The notes: generated from the letters alone by a model not told the origin. Positions 28,023-39,049 are shown, counted from the stretch's first letter. The stretch is 64,000 nucleotides of DNA from Streptomyces sp. Sge12 (GCF_002080455.1 NZ_CP020555.1:744001-808000); one strand, 5' to 3'. A program made the numbers and translations.

Positions 28023-29457
28023 CGGCGGGCCTCCTCGAACAGCGCGCGGACGGCCGCCCCGCAGTGGAAGCCCTGACAGCGGCCGCCCCGTGCGCGGGTG
28101 CGCCGGCGCAGGCCGTCCATCGAACCGGGCGGGACGGCCTGGGCCAGCGCGTCGCGGATCTCGCCGCGGGTCACGCGCTCGCAGTGGCAGACGATCCGGC
28201 CGTACTCCGGGTCCCGCGCGATCAGTTCCGCGTCGCGGTAGGGCCGGGGGAACGCCTCGCCCAGGTTCGGCATCCGGACCGGCTCCGGCTCCCGTGCCCC
28301 GGACACCGGCAGGCCTGCGTCGGCGAGCAGTTCCACCACGTGGGCGGCGATCGCCATGGAGGCCGTCAGCCCGGTCGAGCGGATCCCGCCCACGGTGACG
28401 TACCGCTGGGCGGGACGGGCCCGGATGGCGTAGTCGTCACTGCCGGTCGCGGCGCGCAGTCCGGCGTACACGGCGGTGACCTCCTCGTCCAGGAGGGCCG
28501 GCAGGATCCGCCGGCCCTTCTCCCGCAGCAGCGCGAGCCCTTCGGCACTCGATCCGGTGGCCGTCTTGTCGTCGAGGTCCTCGGCGGTCGGCCCGAGCAT
28601 GACGTTCCCGTACACCGTCGGCGACACGAGCACCCCCTTCCCGAGGGCGCCGGGTACGGGGAGCAGGATGTGCCGGACCAGGCCGCGGGCGAGCTCGTCG
28701 AAGACGATCAGCTGGCCGCGGCGGGGCGTCACGTCGAAGTCCGCGTGGCCGAGGAGCCGGTCGATCTCGTCGGCGTACAGGCCGGCCGCATTGACCAGGT
28801 ACCGGGTGCGCAGCGGGCCGCGGCTCGTGCCCAGCGTGTGCACGTCGCCCGAAGTGATGTGCTGTACGCGGCAGTTGAGGTGGAGGGCGACGCCGGCGCG
28901 GACGGCCTGCGTCGCGTACGCGAGGGTGGTCGTCCAGGGGCAGATGATGGACTCGCCCGGTACGTCGAGCGCGCCCAGCACGCCGGGGCCGAGCTCCGGC
29001 TCGCGGGCCCGGACCTCCTCGGCCGGGGCGATGCGCGCCGCACGGTACCCGTTGCGGACGGCCTTGTCGGCGAGGGCCGGCAGCGCGGCCCGCTGCTCCT
29101 CGTCCCAGGCGACGAGGAGCGCGCCGAGCGGTTCCACCGGGATGCCGCTGTCGGCGGCGTAGGCGGAGAGCAGCCGGTGCCCCTCGCGGACGAGCCGGGA
29201 CTCCAGGGAGCCGGGCACCGCGTCGAAACCGGTGTGCAGGATGGCGGTGTTGGCCTTGGAGGTGCCGTTCCCGACGTCGTCGGAAGCGTCGACCAGGGCG
29301 ATCCGCAGGGGCAGCCGGGACAGTTCGCGGGCGATCGCCGAGCCCACCACACCGGCGCCGACGACGGTGACGTCGTACTCCCGGCCGGGCAGCGCGCCGC
29401 CGGTGGTGACGGTGGTGGTGGAGGCGGCGGCGCTGGTGGAAGCGGTGGCGGTACGGC

Positions 29458-29461
<4 letters not shown>
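28019..29461 (-). CDS. GlpA-like FAD dehydrogenase with BFD-type iron-sulfur domain
   Basis: This 480-aa DAO-fold enzyme starts at GTG 29461, overlapping the kinase stop. After a Ser/Thr/Ala-rich 25-residue leader comes the FAD site YDVTVVGAGVVGSAIARELS. Substrate-domain motifs include NGTSKANTAILHTGFDA and GGIRSTGLTASMAIAAHV. The C-terminal 90 residues carry a BFD-like [2Fe-2S] motif, with two close cysteines in IVCHCERVTRGE and two more in GGRCQGFHCG. This matches the GlpA type of glycerol-3-phosphate dehydrogenase. With the kinase upstream and the flavoprotein downstream, it should oxidise the phosphorylated polyol; glycerol-3-phosphate is the likely but unproven substrate. Confidence 0.87.
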
Positions 29462-30897
<1,436 letters not shown>

Positions 30898-31309
30898 CAC
30901 CGCTCCGTCCCTGGTGTCACCGTGATCGAACATCGGTCGGAAGCCTTCACCAGCGGACGTCGCCCGTCAAGATCCGCCCACGACCACCCCATGACACTGA
31001 CGCATAATCACATCTCGCTTCTGGCTTGATACTTGCGTTCGAACAAGATTCTGGCTGTGAACGCTCCCGATCGCTCTATAGTGATCGCCGATCAACGGGC
31101 AGCGACATCGACCGTGGGTCAACGGCGGGGGTTCGCCGAACAGTTCTCGCATGGTTCACGCATCCCTGGCACCGGGCAAGGCTGCAGCGCGGCAGCCGAG
31201 CACCGGATCGACCCACCTTCCATGCGATCCGAGGACTGATGATCACGACCGCCGCAGCACACGCCCGCCCGGGCCGCCGCCGTCGCCGCCCGTTGACCGG
31301 GACGAGGTG
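30898..31309. promoter_or_regulatory. divergent regulatory region with two inverted repeats
   Basis: This 412-bp gap between the glycerol-type operon and a gene of unknown function is relatively AT-rich around 30990-31090. It holds GCGTTC (31035-31040) facing GAACGC (31059-31064), and an imperfect palindrome CGATCGCTCTATAGTGATCG (31068-31087) centred on CTATAG. Both look like sites for a dimeric repressor of the DeoR/GntR kind, but no regulator gene is adjacent. I see no gene in the stretch. Confidence 0.5.
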
Positions 31310-32299
31310 ATGGCGGGCAGCGATTTCCGGCCCGTCTACCATCCGGCCGGCCACGACAACGAGCTGCGGTCCGCCGCCCAGGACCTGCGCACCGGCCGCT
31401 GGGTGTCGATGGCGCGCTTACTCGAACGCACCGACGGCTGGGGGCTGTGGACCCAGCGCACCCAGGTCCTCGCCGCCATCTCCGCCGGATCCGACGTGGT
31501 CCAGGCCTGGCGGGCCGAGGAACCGAACAGCGTCGCCGCACTCGTGATGCACACGCGCGTCACCGTCGAGCGGGCCGTCCGCGCCCACCGCGCCGGGCAC
31601 CCCCGCACCGGCGAGCTGTGGCAGGAGGCCTGGGAGACCTGCCGGGAAGCCGCCGGCATCAGCCCCGCCGACCCCGTGCCCTGGGTCTGCCTGCTCGCCC
31701 TCGCGCTCCTCGACGAGCACCGGCAGATGGCCGAGCACCGGATCGCGCCGCCCGGCCCGATGCTGCCCCCCGGCCCCTGGGGCATCCTCGCGGAGGCCGA
31801 CAAGCGCGACCCGCACAACCGCGAGGCCTACCACCGCATGCTCCAGTTCGTGTACGCGGGCACGCCCGGACCGCTCTCCGAGGCCGCCAACTTCGTGCAC
31901 TGGGCGGCCGGTTCGGCACCCCCGGGCTCCGCCCTGCACGTCCTGCCGCTGTACGTACGGGTCGAACGCTACCGGCGCGAACGGGGCCAGGAGCGGGCCC
32001 TCGACCTGCACTGGGTCGCCGAGGACGCCGTCCGCGACGCCCTGCACGCCCTGGACGCCCTGGACGCCTGGTTCCACCACGCCGACCTGCCGCGCGCCTC
32101 CCCGCTCGATCTGAACCAGCTCGCCCACGCCCTGTGGGGAGCCCTCCAGTTCAAGGAGGCGGCCCGGGTCTTCGACACCATCGGGCCGTACTGGACCACC
32201 GTGCCATGGGCCCAGCGGACCCGTGACCCGGCCGACCGCGCCCTCGCCGAGGAGGTGTTCCTGCAGGCCAGGTCCCGCAGCCTGGCCGGCCGGAACTGA
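31310..32299 (+). CDS. conserved-type protein of unknown function with a TTA codon
   Basis: This encodes 329 aa from the ATG at 31310 (site GACGAGG); earlier in-frame starts extend into the promoter. It is soluble, rich in Trp and Ala, and appears all-helical, resembling TPR-like repeats: SVAALVMHTRVTVERAVRAH, EADKRDPHNREAYHRML, ALDALDAWFHHADLPRA. No catalytic motif is seen. Codon 37 (31418-31420) is TTA, rare in such genomes and usually a mark of bldA-dependent, developmentally timed genes. It ends 95 bp before the permease gene and may share its transcript. Function unknown. Confidence 0.75.
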   Translation: MAGSDFRPVYHPAGHDNELRSAAQDLRTGRWVSMARLLERTDGWGLWTQRTQVLAAISAGSDVVQAWRAEEPNSVAALVMHTRVTVERAVRAHRAGHPRTGELWQEAWETCREAAGISPADPVPWVCLLALALLDEHRQMAEHRIAPPGPMLPPGPWGILAEADKRDPHNREAYHRMLQFVYAGTPGPLSEAANFVHWAAGSAPPGSALHVLPLYVRVERYRRERGQERALDLHWVAEDAVRDALHALDALDAWFHHADLPRASPLDLNQLAHALWGALQFKEAARVFDTIGPYWTTVPWAQRTRDPADRALAEEVFLQARSRSLAGRN

Positions 32300-32394
32300 C
32301 CCCCGCCTCCCTTCCCCACGGCATGGCCGCTCGCTCCACCGCACCACCAGGCTCCACCGTCCCCCGTGCTCCACAGACCCCCGGAGGTACCGCC

Positions 32395-33927
32395 GTGTCC
32401 AGAACCGAATGGGCAGCCCGCCAGGACCGCAAGGCCCCACCCCAGCAGGACGAGGAAAGACGGCTCAGGGAACTCGGCTACCAGCCCGTACTCGCCCGCC
32501 GGATGGGCGGCTTCGGCAACTTCGCCATCAGCTTCTCGGTCATATCCGTCCTGTCCGGCTGCATGACCCTCTACGGCTTCGGCATGGGCTCCGGCGGCCC
32601 GGCCGTGATGCTGTGGGGCTGGGTCGGCGTCGGCCTCTTCGTGCTCTGCGTGGGCCTCGCCCTGGCCGAGGTGACCAGCGCCTACCCCACCTCCGGGGCG
32701 CTCTACTACATGGCCGACCGGCTCGGCGGACGCCGCTGGGGCTGGTACACCGGCTGGCTGAACCTCCTCGGCCTGCTCGGCGCCATCGCCGGAATCGACT
32801 ACGGCGCCGCCCTGTTCACCGGCGCCTTCCTCAACCTCCGCTTCGGGTTCGTGCCCACCCCCGGCTCGACGTTCCTGATCTTCCTGTGCATCCTGCTGCT
32901 GCACGCCGCGCTCAACCTCTTCGGCGTCCGCCTCGTCAGCGTGCTCAACTCCATCAGCGTCTGGTGGCACCTGGGCGGTGTTGCCGTGATCGTCGGCGCC
33001 CTGGCCTTCGTACCCGACAACCACCAGTCGGCCTCGTTCGTCTTCACCGAGTTCGTCAATGACACCGGCTGGGCCAACCCGTTCTACGTGGCGGCCGTCG
33101 GACTCCTGCTCGCCCAGTACACCTTCTCCGGCTACGACGCCTCCGCGCACCTGTCGGAGGAGACCTCCAACGCCTCCGTCTCCGCCGCCAAGGGCATCGT
33201 CCGGGCCATCTGGGTCTCCTGGGTCGCCGGCTTCGCCCTGCTCGCCGGCCTGACCTTCGCCATCCAGGACTACGCGGCCGTCCAGGGCAGCGCCACCGGC
33301 GTCCCGCCCGCCCAGATCTTCATCGACGCGCTGGGCTCGGGCGGCGCCACCGCCCTGCTCCTCGTCGTCATCGTCGCGCAGCTCTTCTGCGGCAACGCCG
33401 AGGTCGCCGCCGCGAGCCGGATGGTCTTCGCGTTCAGCCGTGACAACGCGCTGCCCGGCTCCGCCCTGTGGCGCAAGGTCAGCAGCCGGACCCAGACGCC
33501 GGTGCCGGCCGTCTGGCTCGCGGTCGCCGTCGCCGGCGTACTGGCCCTCCCGTCGCTTTACTCGGCCACCGCCTACGGGGCCGTGACCGCCATCAACGTC
33601 ATCGGCATCACCCCGGCCTACGCCATCCCGATCTACCTGCGCCTGCGCGCCGGCAACCGCTTCGAGCCCGGCCCCTGGAGCCTGGGCCGCTGGAGCAAGC
33701 CGATCGGCTGGATCGCCGTCGTCTGGGTGGCGCTGGTCACCGTCCTGTTCTGCCTGCCGCAGAAGTCCCCGGTCACCATCGACTCGATGAACTACGCCGT
33801 GATCGCCCTGGCGGTGGTCCTGGTCCTGGCCAGCGTCTGGTGGTACGTCGCCCGTCGCTCGTACGGCACCCCGGCGGCCTACGGCAACGCCCGCGAGCAG
33901 GCGGAGATCGCCGAGGACATCGTCTGA
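32395..33927 (+). CDS. APC-family amino acid/polyamine permease
   Basis: This 510-aa permease has 12 predicted membrane segments. Family features are ARRMGGFGNFAISFSVISVL, LALAEVTSAYPTSGALYYMA in segments 2-3, and SGYDASAHLSEETSNASV, typical of the GABA/choline (ACT) branch. GTG 32395 was chosen because GGAGGT sits 6 nt upstream; a longer form from ATG 32323 lacks such a site. It lies 95 bp after the unknown TTA gene. The substrate cannot be stated; amino acids or polyamines are likely. A strong hairpin terminator follows. Confidence 0.88.
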   Translation: MSRTEWAARQDRKAPPQQDEERRLRELGYQPVLARRMGGFGNFAISFSVISVLSGCMTLYGFGMGSGGPAVMLWGWVGVGLFVLCVGLALAEVTSAYPTSGALYYMADRLGGRRWGWYTGWLNLLGLLGAIAGIDYGAALFTGAFLNLRFGFVPTPGSTFLIFLCILLLHAALNLFGVRLVSVLNSISVWWHLGGVAVIVGALAFVPDNHQSASFVFTEFVNDTGWANPFYVAAVGLLLAQYTFSGYDASAHLSEETSNASVSAAKGIVRAIWVSWVAGFALLAGLTFAIQDYAAVQGSATGVPPAQIFIDALGSGGATALLLVVIVAQLFCGNAEVAAASRMVFAFSRDNALPGSALWRKVSSRTQTPVPAVWLAVAVAGVLALPSLYSATAYGAVTAINVIGITPAYAIPIYLRLRAGNRFEPGPWSLGRWSKPIGWIAVVWVALVTVLFCLPQKSPVTIDSMNYAVIALAVVLVLASVWWYVARRSYGTPAAYGNAREQAEIAEDIV

Positions 33928-33962
33928 CCCCGCCCTCACGAAGCCGCGCGGTCGAACGCGCG

Positions 33963-33994
33963 TCGCGGCCGGTCGCACGGGCGACCGGCCGCGA
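33963..33994. terminator. bidirectional hairpin terminator
   Basis: CGCGGCCGGTCGC (33964-33976) pairs with GCGACCGGCCGCG (33981-33993) over 13 bp around a 4-nt loop, plus one flanking T-A pair. It lies between the permease and the convergent secreted-protein gene and can serve both. Confidence 0.8.
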
Positions 33995-34009
33995 TGTCAT
34001 GCCGGGTGC

Positions 34010-34486
34010 TTATACCGGGGTGCCCGGGATGGCCGTGAAGCCGGTGCCGCACGCCGCGGGGAGGGTCGACGGGGTGAACGGCGCCCCGCCGGCGGTGGCG
34101 CACTGCGCCTGGTGGAGGGCCCCGTCGCTCGCGAGCAGCGTGATGAAGAGCTGGCCGGGGTTCTCCTCGGTGACCGAGACGGCGGTGTCGTGGACACAGG
34201 TGGGCGCGCCCGGGAGCAGAGCGAGGTTGATCCAGACTCCGGGGTTGCGGCTGTCGTTGAGGAACGCGTGGCCCTGGCGGTCGGTCGCCGAGCGGAACAC
34301 GGTCCCGAAGAGACCGCTGAGCCGGAAGTCGACCACGGTCGAGGCGACCTGCCGCACCGACGAGCACTTGTTGCCCACGGGTTCCGGTCCCTGAGCGGCC
34401 GCCGATGCCGGCGCCGCCAGTGCCCCCAGGAGCATGGCTCCGGACGCGGCCGCGACACCCCGCGCAGCCCAGGCGAACTTCCTCAT
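34010..34486 (-). CDS. secreted protein of unknown function
   Basis: This encodes 158 aa with a clear signal peptide: MRKFAWAARG, then a hydrophobic stretch and the cleavage region APASAAAQG. The ATG at 34486 has GGAAGG at proper spacing; an ATG six bases earlier has none. The mature part of about 130 residues has four cysteines (NKCSS, PTCVHD, AQCATA, AACGTG), so two disulfides are likely, and segments such as NPGVWINLALLPG suggest a beta-rich domain. I do not recognise the family. It is divergent from a TetR gene across a palindromic operator, so it may be under the same control. Confidence 0.75.
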   Translation of the reverse strand: MRKFAWAARGVAAASGAMLLGALAAPASAAAQGPEPVGNKCSSVRQVASTVVDFRLSGLFGTVFRSATDRQGHAFLNDSRNPGVWINLALLPGAPTCVHDTAVSVTEENPGQLFITLLASDGALHQAQCATAGGAPFTPSTLPAACGTGFTAIPGTPV

Positions 34487-34720
34487 ATCCATCCTTCCGT
34501 CGAGTGCGTGCCCGCCTCCGTCACCCGGAGGACCGGCCTGTGCGGGGAAGAACCTCGCACGCCCCATCACGGACATCCGCACACCATTCCGACGAGTCAC
34601 CTGCACGGGGTGCCATGGGCCGCCCAATGGACGGGCGCACGAACGGGGCGCGGACGTCACTGCGCGGCGCGTGTTCGCCCAGTGCTTCCCGGTGGGCCGA
34701 GCGGCCGCCGCACCTTGCAC

Positions 34721-34758
34721 ACCTAGGGGCCCTAGGTTAAAACTAGAACCCCTAGGGG
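34721..34758. promoter_or_regulatory. double palindromic operator upstream of TetR gene
   Basis: ACCTAGGGGCCCTAGGT (34721-34737) is a perfect 17-bp palindrome. A second palindrome, CCCCTAGGGG (34749-34758), follows 11 bp later, ending just before the GGAAGGGAGGGG ribosome site. Both are built from CTAGGG. The stretch TTAAAACTAGAA between them is AT-rich and could be the -10 region. TetR binding here would block its own promoter; the divergent secreted-protein gene is 235 bp away. Confidence 0.8.
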
Positions 34759-34770
34759 AAGGGAGGGGCC

Positions 34771-35364
34771 ATGGCACGGGCAGGACTGACGGCGGAGCGG
34801 GTTACGGTCGCGGGCGCCGAACTGGCGGACGAGGTCGGGCTCGAGCGGCTGTCCATGGCGCAGGTGGCGCGCCGGCTCGGGGTGAAGGACGCGAGCCTCT
34901 ACGCGCACGTGCGCAGCCTGGAAGACCTGCGCGGACGGATCGCGCTGCTGGCGGCGGACGAGAAGACGCTGCGGATCGCGCAGGCCACCGCCGGGCGGGC
35001 GGGCAGGGACGCGCTGGTCGCGTTCGCCGACGCCTGGCGGGAGTACGCCCATGAGCATCCGGGCCGCTACGCGGCGACCCAGACGGCGATCCGGATCGGC
35101 CCCGAACTGGCCGCGCAGGCGGCCGGACCGCGGCGCGCGGTCGAGCTGACCTACGGCATGCTGCGCGGCTACGGCCTGGCGGAGCCCGACCTGACCGACG
35201 CGGTCCGGTTGTTGCGCAGCACGTTCCACGGGTTCGTCGCGCTGGAGGCCGCGGGCGGGTTCGCGCACGCGCGTTCACCCGAGGAGTCCTGGGGCCGCGC
35301 CCTCGACGCCCTGCACACACTCCTGGAGCACTGGCCCCCGCATCGAGACGGAGACTCCTCATGA
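34771..35364 (+). CDS. TetR-family repressor
   Basis: This 197-aa regulator starts at ATG 34771 after GGGAAGGGAGGGG. The N-terminal HTH reads LTAERVTVAGAELADEVGLERLSMAQVARRLGVKDASLYAHV. The ligand domain has GPRRAVELTYGMLRGYGL and LRSTFHGFVALEAAGGF, a pattern of the WHG-type C-terminal domain. Its stop overlaps the hydrolase start (ATGA), so the two are translationally coupled. The palindromes immediately upstream indicate autorepression; the ligand may be a substrate or product of the hydrolase. Confidence 0.9.
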   Translation: MARAGLTAERVTVAGAELADEVGLERLSMAQVARRLGVKDASLYAHVRSLEDLRGRIALLAADEKTLRIAQATAGRAGRDALVAFADAWREYAHEHPGRYAATQTAIRIGPELAAQAAGPRRAVELTYGMLRGYGLAEPDLTDAVRLLRSTFHGFVALEAAGGFAHARSPEESWGRALDALHTLLEHWPPHRDGDSS

Positions 35365-36197
35365 CCGAACCGACCACCGGCAGCCTGCGCGTGCCCGGCG
35401 CGACCCTGCACTACGAGGTACGCGGCCGGGGCCCGCTCCTGCTGCTGATCCCCGGCGGGACGGGCGGCGCGGCGTCGTTCGACGGCATCGCCGACGACCT
35501 GGCCGCCGAGTACACCGTCGCCACCTACGATCCGCGTGGCATGTCCGCGAGCACGCTCGACGACCCCGGGGCCGCACAGTCCGTGGCCGAACACGCCGAC
35601 GACGCGCTACGGATACTGGACCTGCTCTCGCCGCATGCACCCGCCCGGGTGTTCGGGACCAGCTCGGGCGCGATCGTCGCTCTGCACCTGCTCGCCGCTC
35701 ACCCCGAACGCATCGAACGTGTCGTGGCGCACGAGCCGCCGGTGGTGGAGGTGCTGCCGGACGCCGCCGCCCACCGGAAGCTGCTCACACGCGTGCAGGA
35801 GACGCTGCACTCCCGGGGACTCATGCCGGCGATGGCCGAGTTCGCCGCCGGCCTGCGGAAGGACGGCGAAACCGCCGGGCCCCGGGCCCCGGCAGGGCTG
35901 CCGCCGCAGGCCGCGGCACGGGCCGAGCGGACGATGGCCGGCCTCCCGTACTTCGTCGGGCGGATCGTGCCCGCGTTCATGTCCTACGTCCCCGACGTCG
36001 ACCGCCTGGCGGCGCTGTCGGACCGGCTCGTGCTGGTCTGCGGCGAGGACTCCCGCGGCGAACTGCCGTACCGCCCGGCCGCTTCACTGGCCGAGCGGTT
36101 CGCCACGGAGCTCCTGCACTTCCCCGGCGGACACACGGGCCTGACGACCCACCCCGCCGGGTTCGGCGAGCACCTCCGCAAGGCGCTGTGCGCGTAA
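35361..36197 (+). CDS. alpha/beta hydrolase coupled to the TetR gene
   Basis: This 278-aa soluble hydrolase has the oxyanion region LLLIPGGTGGAASFDG, the nucleophile elbow VFGTSSGAIVALHL, an acid candidate in VCGEDSRGELP and the catalytic His in FPGGHTGLTTHP. Length and motifs fit small-molecule esterases, haloperoxidase-like or lactonase-like enzymes; the substrate is not predictable. It is made together with the TetR regulator through a 4-nt overlap, a common arrangement for inducible detoxification. Confidence 0.88.
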   Translation: MTEPTTGSLRVPGATLHYEVRGRGPLLLLIPGGTGGAASFDGIADDLAAEYTVATYDPRGMSASTLDDPGAAQSVAEHADDALRILDLLSPHAPARVFGTSSGAIVALHLLAAHPERIERVVAHEPPVVEVLPDAAAHRKLLTRVQETLHSRGLMPAMAEFAAGLRKDGETAGPRAPAGLPPQAAARAERTMAGLPYFVGRIVPAFMSYVPDVDRLAALSDRLVLVCGEDSRGELPYRPAASLAERFATELLHFPGGHTGLTTHPAGFGEHLRKALCA

Positions 36198-36284
36198 CGG
36201 GCCCGATCAGGCGGGGTCGGCTGTCTCATTTTCGTGGTCCGGCATGTGGACCGCTTTACTCACGCTCAAGTCGATCCACTTAGT

Positions 36285-36495
36285 GTGGTTTCCGCAGCTG
36301 GTTCGCCCCGTCCGCCAGGCGGGATGCGTCGCAAGAGGGAACCCGGTGGGAATCCGGGACTGCCCCGCAGCGGTGAGCGGGCACGACCGCCGTCATACGC
36401 ACTGGGACCGGACAACGGTCCTGGGAAGCGACGGCCAGTAGGTGCCCGCCGGGAGACCGGCAGGCGTGCCCGCGAGTCCGAAGACCTGCCCGTTG
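36285..36495 (+). promoter_or_regulatory. cobalamin riboswitch upstream of metE
   Basis: The conserved core is plain: GGGAACCCGGTGGGAATCCG, then GACTGCCCCGCAGCGGTGAG, CACTGGGACC, CTGGGAAGCGACGGCCAGTA, and the closing CGAGTCCGAAGACCTGCC. This is the standard order of cobalamin riboswitch elements. Placed ahead of the B12-independent methionine synthase, it should switch metE off when cobalamin is available so that the B12-dependent enzyme is used. Confidence 0.95.
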
Positions 36496-36610
36496 CCCGC
36501 ACGCGACCGTTCGCATGCGGCCATTTCGGTGACCTCGTGGGCGGGTCGGCGTACACAGCGAGCGGCACGTGCGGCACCTTCCGCGACGTGGGCCGCCCGT
36601 TCTGTCGTTC

Positions 36611-36662
36611 CCTTCGCGTCCGCGTCCCGTCCCCGGGATGTTCAGGACACATCTCGCGAAGG
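36611..36662 (+). promoter_or_regulatory. possible ribosome-site sequestering helix of metE
   Basis: CCTTCGCG (36611-36618) is the exact complement of CGCGAAGG (36655-36662), which includes the start of the metE ribosome site GAAGGAGAG. The 8-bp helix with a 36-nt loop would hide the site and is a candidate for the riboswitch's output structure. It was found by eye; other folds were not evaluated. Confidence 0.5.
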
Positions 36663-36670
36663 AGAGTTCC

Positions 36671-38995
36671 GTGACAGCGAAGCCCGCAGCCGCGGCAGCA
36701 CGAGCCACCGTGTACGGCTACCCCCGCCAGGGCCGGAACCGCGAACTGAAGAAGGCCATCGAGGGCTACTGGAAGGGCCGGGTCACCGCCGACGCCCTCC
36801 GCCGGGCCGCGGCCGACCTCCGCCGTTCGAACTGGCAGCAGCTGGCCGACGCCGGCATCACCGAGGTGCCGACCGGTGACTTCTCGTACTACGACCACGT
36901 TCTGGACACCAGTGTCATGGTCGGCGCTGTTCCCGAGCGGCACCGCGCGGCCGTCGGGGCCGACGCGCTCGACGGCCTCTTCGCGATGGCCCGGGGCACC
37001 CAGGACGTCGCCCCGCTGGAGATGACCAAGTGGTTCGACACCAACTACCACTACCTGGTCCCCGAACTCGGCCCGGACACCGTCTTCAGCGCCGACTCCA
37101 CCAAGCAGGTCGCCGAGCTGACGGAGGCCCTCGCGCTGGGCCACACGGCCCGCCCGGTCCTCGTCGGGCCCGTCACGTACCTGCTGCTGGCCAAGCCCGC
37201 CCCCGGCGTGGCCGCCGACTTCCAGCCGCTGACCCTGCTCGACCGGCTGCTGCCCGTCTACGCCCGGGTGCTGGCCGACCTGCGCGCCGCCGGCGCCGAG
37301 TGGGTGCAGCTGGACGAGCCCGCCCTGGTCCAGGACCGTACCCCGGCCGACCTGGGGGCCGCCGCCCGCGCCTACCGGGAGCTCGGTGCGGCGACCGACC
37401 GGCCCAAGCTGCTCGTCGCCTCCTACTTCGACCGGCTCGGGGAGGCCCTCCACGTGCTCGCCGCCGCCCCCGTCGAGGGCCTCGCCCTGGACTTCACCGA
37501 CGGCGCCTCAGCGAACCTCGCCGACCTCGCCGCCGTCGGCGGCCTGCCCGGCAAGCGCCTCGTCGCCGGAGTGGTCAACGGCCGCAACGTCTGGATCAAC
37601 GACTACCAGAAGTCGCTGACCACCCTCGGCACCCTCCTCGGCCTCGCCGACCGGGTGGACGTCGCCGCGTCCTGCTCCCTGCTGCACGTCCCGCTGGACG
37701 CCAACGCCGAACGCGACATCGACCCGCAGATCCGCCGCTGGCTCGCCTTCGCCCGCCAGAAGACCACCGAGATCACCACCCTCGCCCGTGGCCTCGCCCA
37801 GGGCACGGACGCCATCACCGCCGAACTCGCCGCCAACCGCGCCGACCTCGCCTCCCGCGCCGGCTCCGCCATCACCCACGACCCGGCCGTCCGCGCCCGC
37901 ACCGCGGCCGTCACCGACGCGGACGGACGCCGCTCCCAGCCGTACGATCGGCGGACCGTCACCCAGCGCGCGCACCTGGGCCTCCCCCTGCTGCCCACCA
38001 CCACCATCGGCTCGTTCCCGCAGACGAACGAGCTGCGCACCGCGCGCGCCGATCTGCGCGCCGGTCGCATCGACTCCGCCGGGTACGAGGAGCGGATCAA
38101 GGACGAGATCCGCGAGGTGCTCGCCTTCCAGGAGAAGACCGGGATCGACGTCCTGGTGCACGGCGAGCCCGAACGCAACGACATGGTGCAGTACTTCGCC
38201 GAGCAGCTGACGGGGTACCTCGCCACCCAGCACGGCTGGGTGCAGTCCTACGGCACCCGCTACGTCCGCCCGCCGGTGCTGGCCGGGGACATCTCCCGCC
38301 CCGAGCCGATGACCGTGCGCTGGACCTCGTACGCCCAGTCGCAGACGGCCAAGCCGGTCAAGGGCATGCTGACCGGCCCCGTCACGATGCTCGCCTGGTC
38401 CTTCGTACGCGACGACCAGCCCCTCGGAGACACCGCCCGACAGGTCGCGCTCGCCCTGCGCGACGAGGTGGGCGACCTGGAGGCGGCCGGCACCTCGGTC
38501 ATCCAGGTCGACGAGCCGGCCCTGCGGGAAACCCTCCCGCTGCGGGCCGCCGACCACGCCGAGTACCTCGCCTGGGCCACCGAGTCCTTCCGGCTCACCA
38601 CCGGCGGTGTCCGGCCGGACACCCAGATCCACACCCACATGTGCTACGCGGAGTTCGGCGACATCGTCCAGGCCATCGACGACCTCGACGCCGACGTCAT
38701 CAGCCTGGAGGCCGCCCGGTCCCACATGCAGGTCGCGGACGAGCTCGCCGCGCACGGCTACCCGCGTGAGGCCGGTCCCGGCGTCTGGGACATCCACTCC
38801 CCGCGCGTCCCCAGTGCCGAGGAGGCGGCCGCGCTGCTGCGCAAGGGGCTCCGGGCCATCCCGGCCGAACGGCTGTGGGTCAACCCGGACTGCGGTCTGA
38901 AGACCCGCGGCTGGACCGAGACCCGCGCCTCCCTGGAGAACCTCGTCGCGGCCGCGCACGAGGTCCGCGCGGACCTCACGAGCGACAGCTCCTGA
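36671..38995 (+). CDS. metE: cobalamin-independent methionine synthase
   Basis: This 774-aa enzyme transfers a methyl group from methyltetrahydrofolate polyglutamate to homocysteine. The N-terminal half starts [20 protein letters not shown]. The catalytic half has the zinc ligands His656 and Cys658 ([10 protein letters not shown]), Glu680 and Cys741 ([10 protein letters not shown]), with the same spacing as the E. coli enzyme. GTG 36671 follows GAAGGAGAG. The cobalamin riboswitch upstream predicts repression by vitamin B12. A strong terminator closes the unit, so folP downstream has its own promoter. Confidence 0.97.
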   Translation: MTAKPAAAAARATVYGYPRQGRNRELKKAIEGYWKGRVTADALRRAAADLRRSNWQQLADAGITEVPTGDFSYYDHVLDTSVMVGAVPERHRAAVGADALDGLFAMARGTQDVAPLEMTKWFDTNYHYLVPELGPDTVFSADSTKQVAELTEALALGHTARPVLVGPVTYLLLAKPAPGVAADFQPLTLLDRLLPVYARVLADLRAAGAEWVQLDEPALVQDRTPADLGAAARAYRELGAATDRPKLLVASYFDRLGEALHVLAAAPVEGLALDFTDGASANLADLAAVGGLPGKRLVAGVVNGRNVWINDYQKSLTTLGTLLGLADRVDVAASCSLLHVPLDANAERDIDPQIRRWLAFARQKTTEITTLARGLAQGTDAITAELAANRADLASRAGSAITHDPAVRARTAAVTDADGRRSQPYDRRTVTQRAHLGLPLLPTTTIGSFPQTNELRTARADLRAGRIDSAGYEERIKDEIREVLAFQEKTGIDVLVHGEPERNDMVQYFAEQLTGYLATQHGWVQSYGTRYVRPPVLAGDISRPEPMTVRWTSYAQSQTAKPVKGMLTGPVTMLAWSFVRDDQPLGDTARQVALALRDEVGDLEAAGTSVIQVDEPALRETLPLRAADHAEYLAWATESFRLTTGGVRPDTQIHTHMCYAEFGDIVQAIDDLDADVISLEAARSHMQVADELAAHGYPREAGPGVWDIHSPRVPSAEEAAALLRKGLRAIPAERLWVNPDCGLKTRGWTETRASLENLVAAAHEVRADLTSDSS

Positions 38996-39001
38996 CCCCG
39001 T

Positions 39002-39049
39002 GGCGGGGCCGGGACGGACGCCCCTGAGGTGTCCCGTCCCGGCCCCGCC
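39002..39049 (+). terminator. metE terminator
   Basis: GGCGGGGCCGGGAC (39002-39015) pairs exactly with GTCCCGGCCCCGCC (39036-39049), and two more G-C pairs extend the stem inward. It lies 6 bp after the metE stop. Confidence 0.85.

Larger units (their letters stand above)
36198..36670 (+). other. long metE leader region
   Basis: This 473-bp gap contains no gene. It holds the metE promoter (not clearly visible, but AT-richer around 36220-36300), the cobalamin riboswitch at about 36285-36495, and an expression platform of about 175 nt before the GTG start. The platform includes a complement to the ribosome site. Confidence 0.7.

Noticed and set aside
25585..28398. Long plus-strand frame across the CPBP and flavoprotein genes
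   Set aside because: It is antisense to two well-supported genes and shows no domain.
36569..36670. Upstream ATG for metE at 36569
   Set aside because: It would translate the riboswitch output region; GTG 36671 has a proper ribosome site and the family-typical N-terminus.
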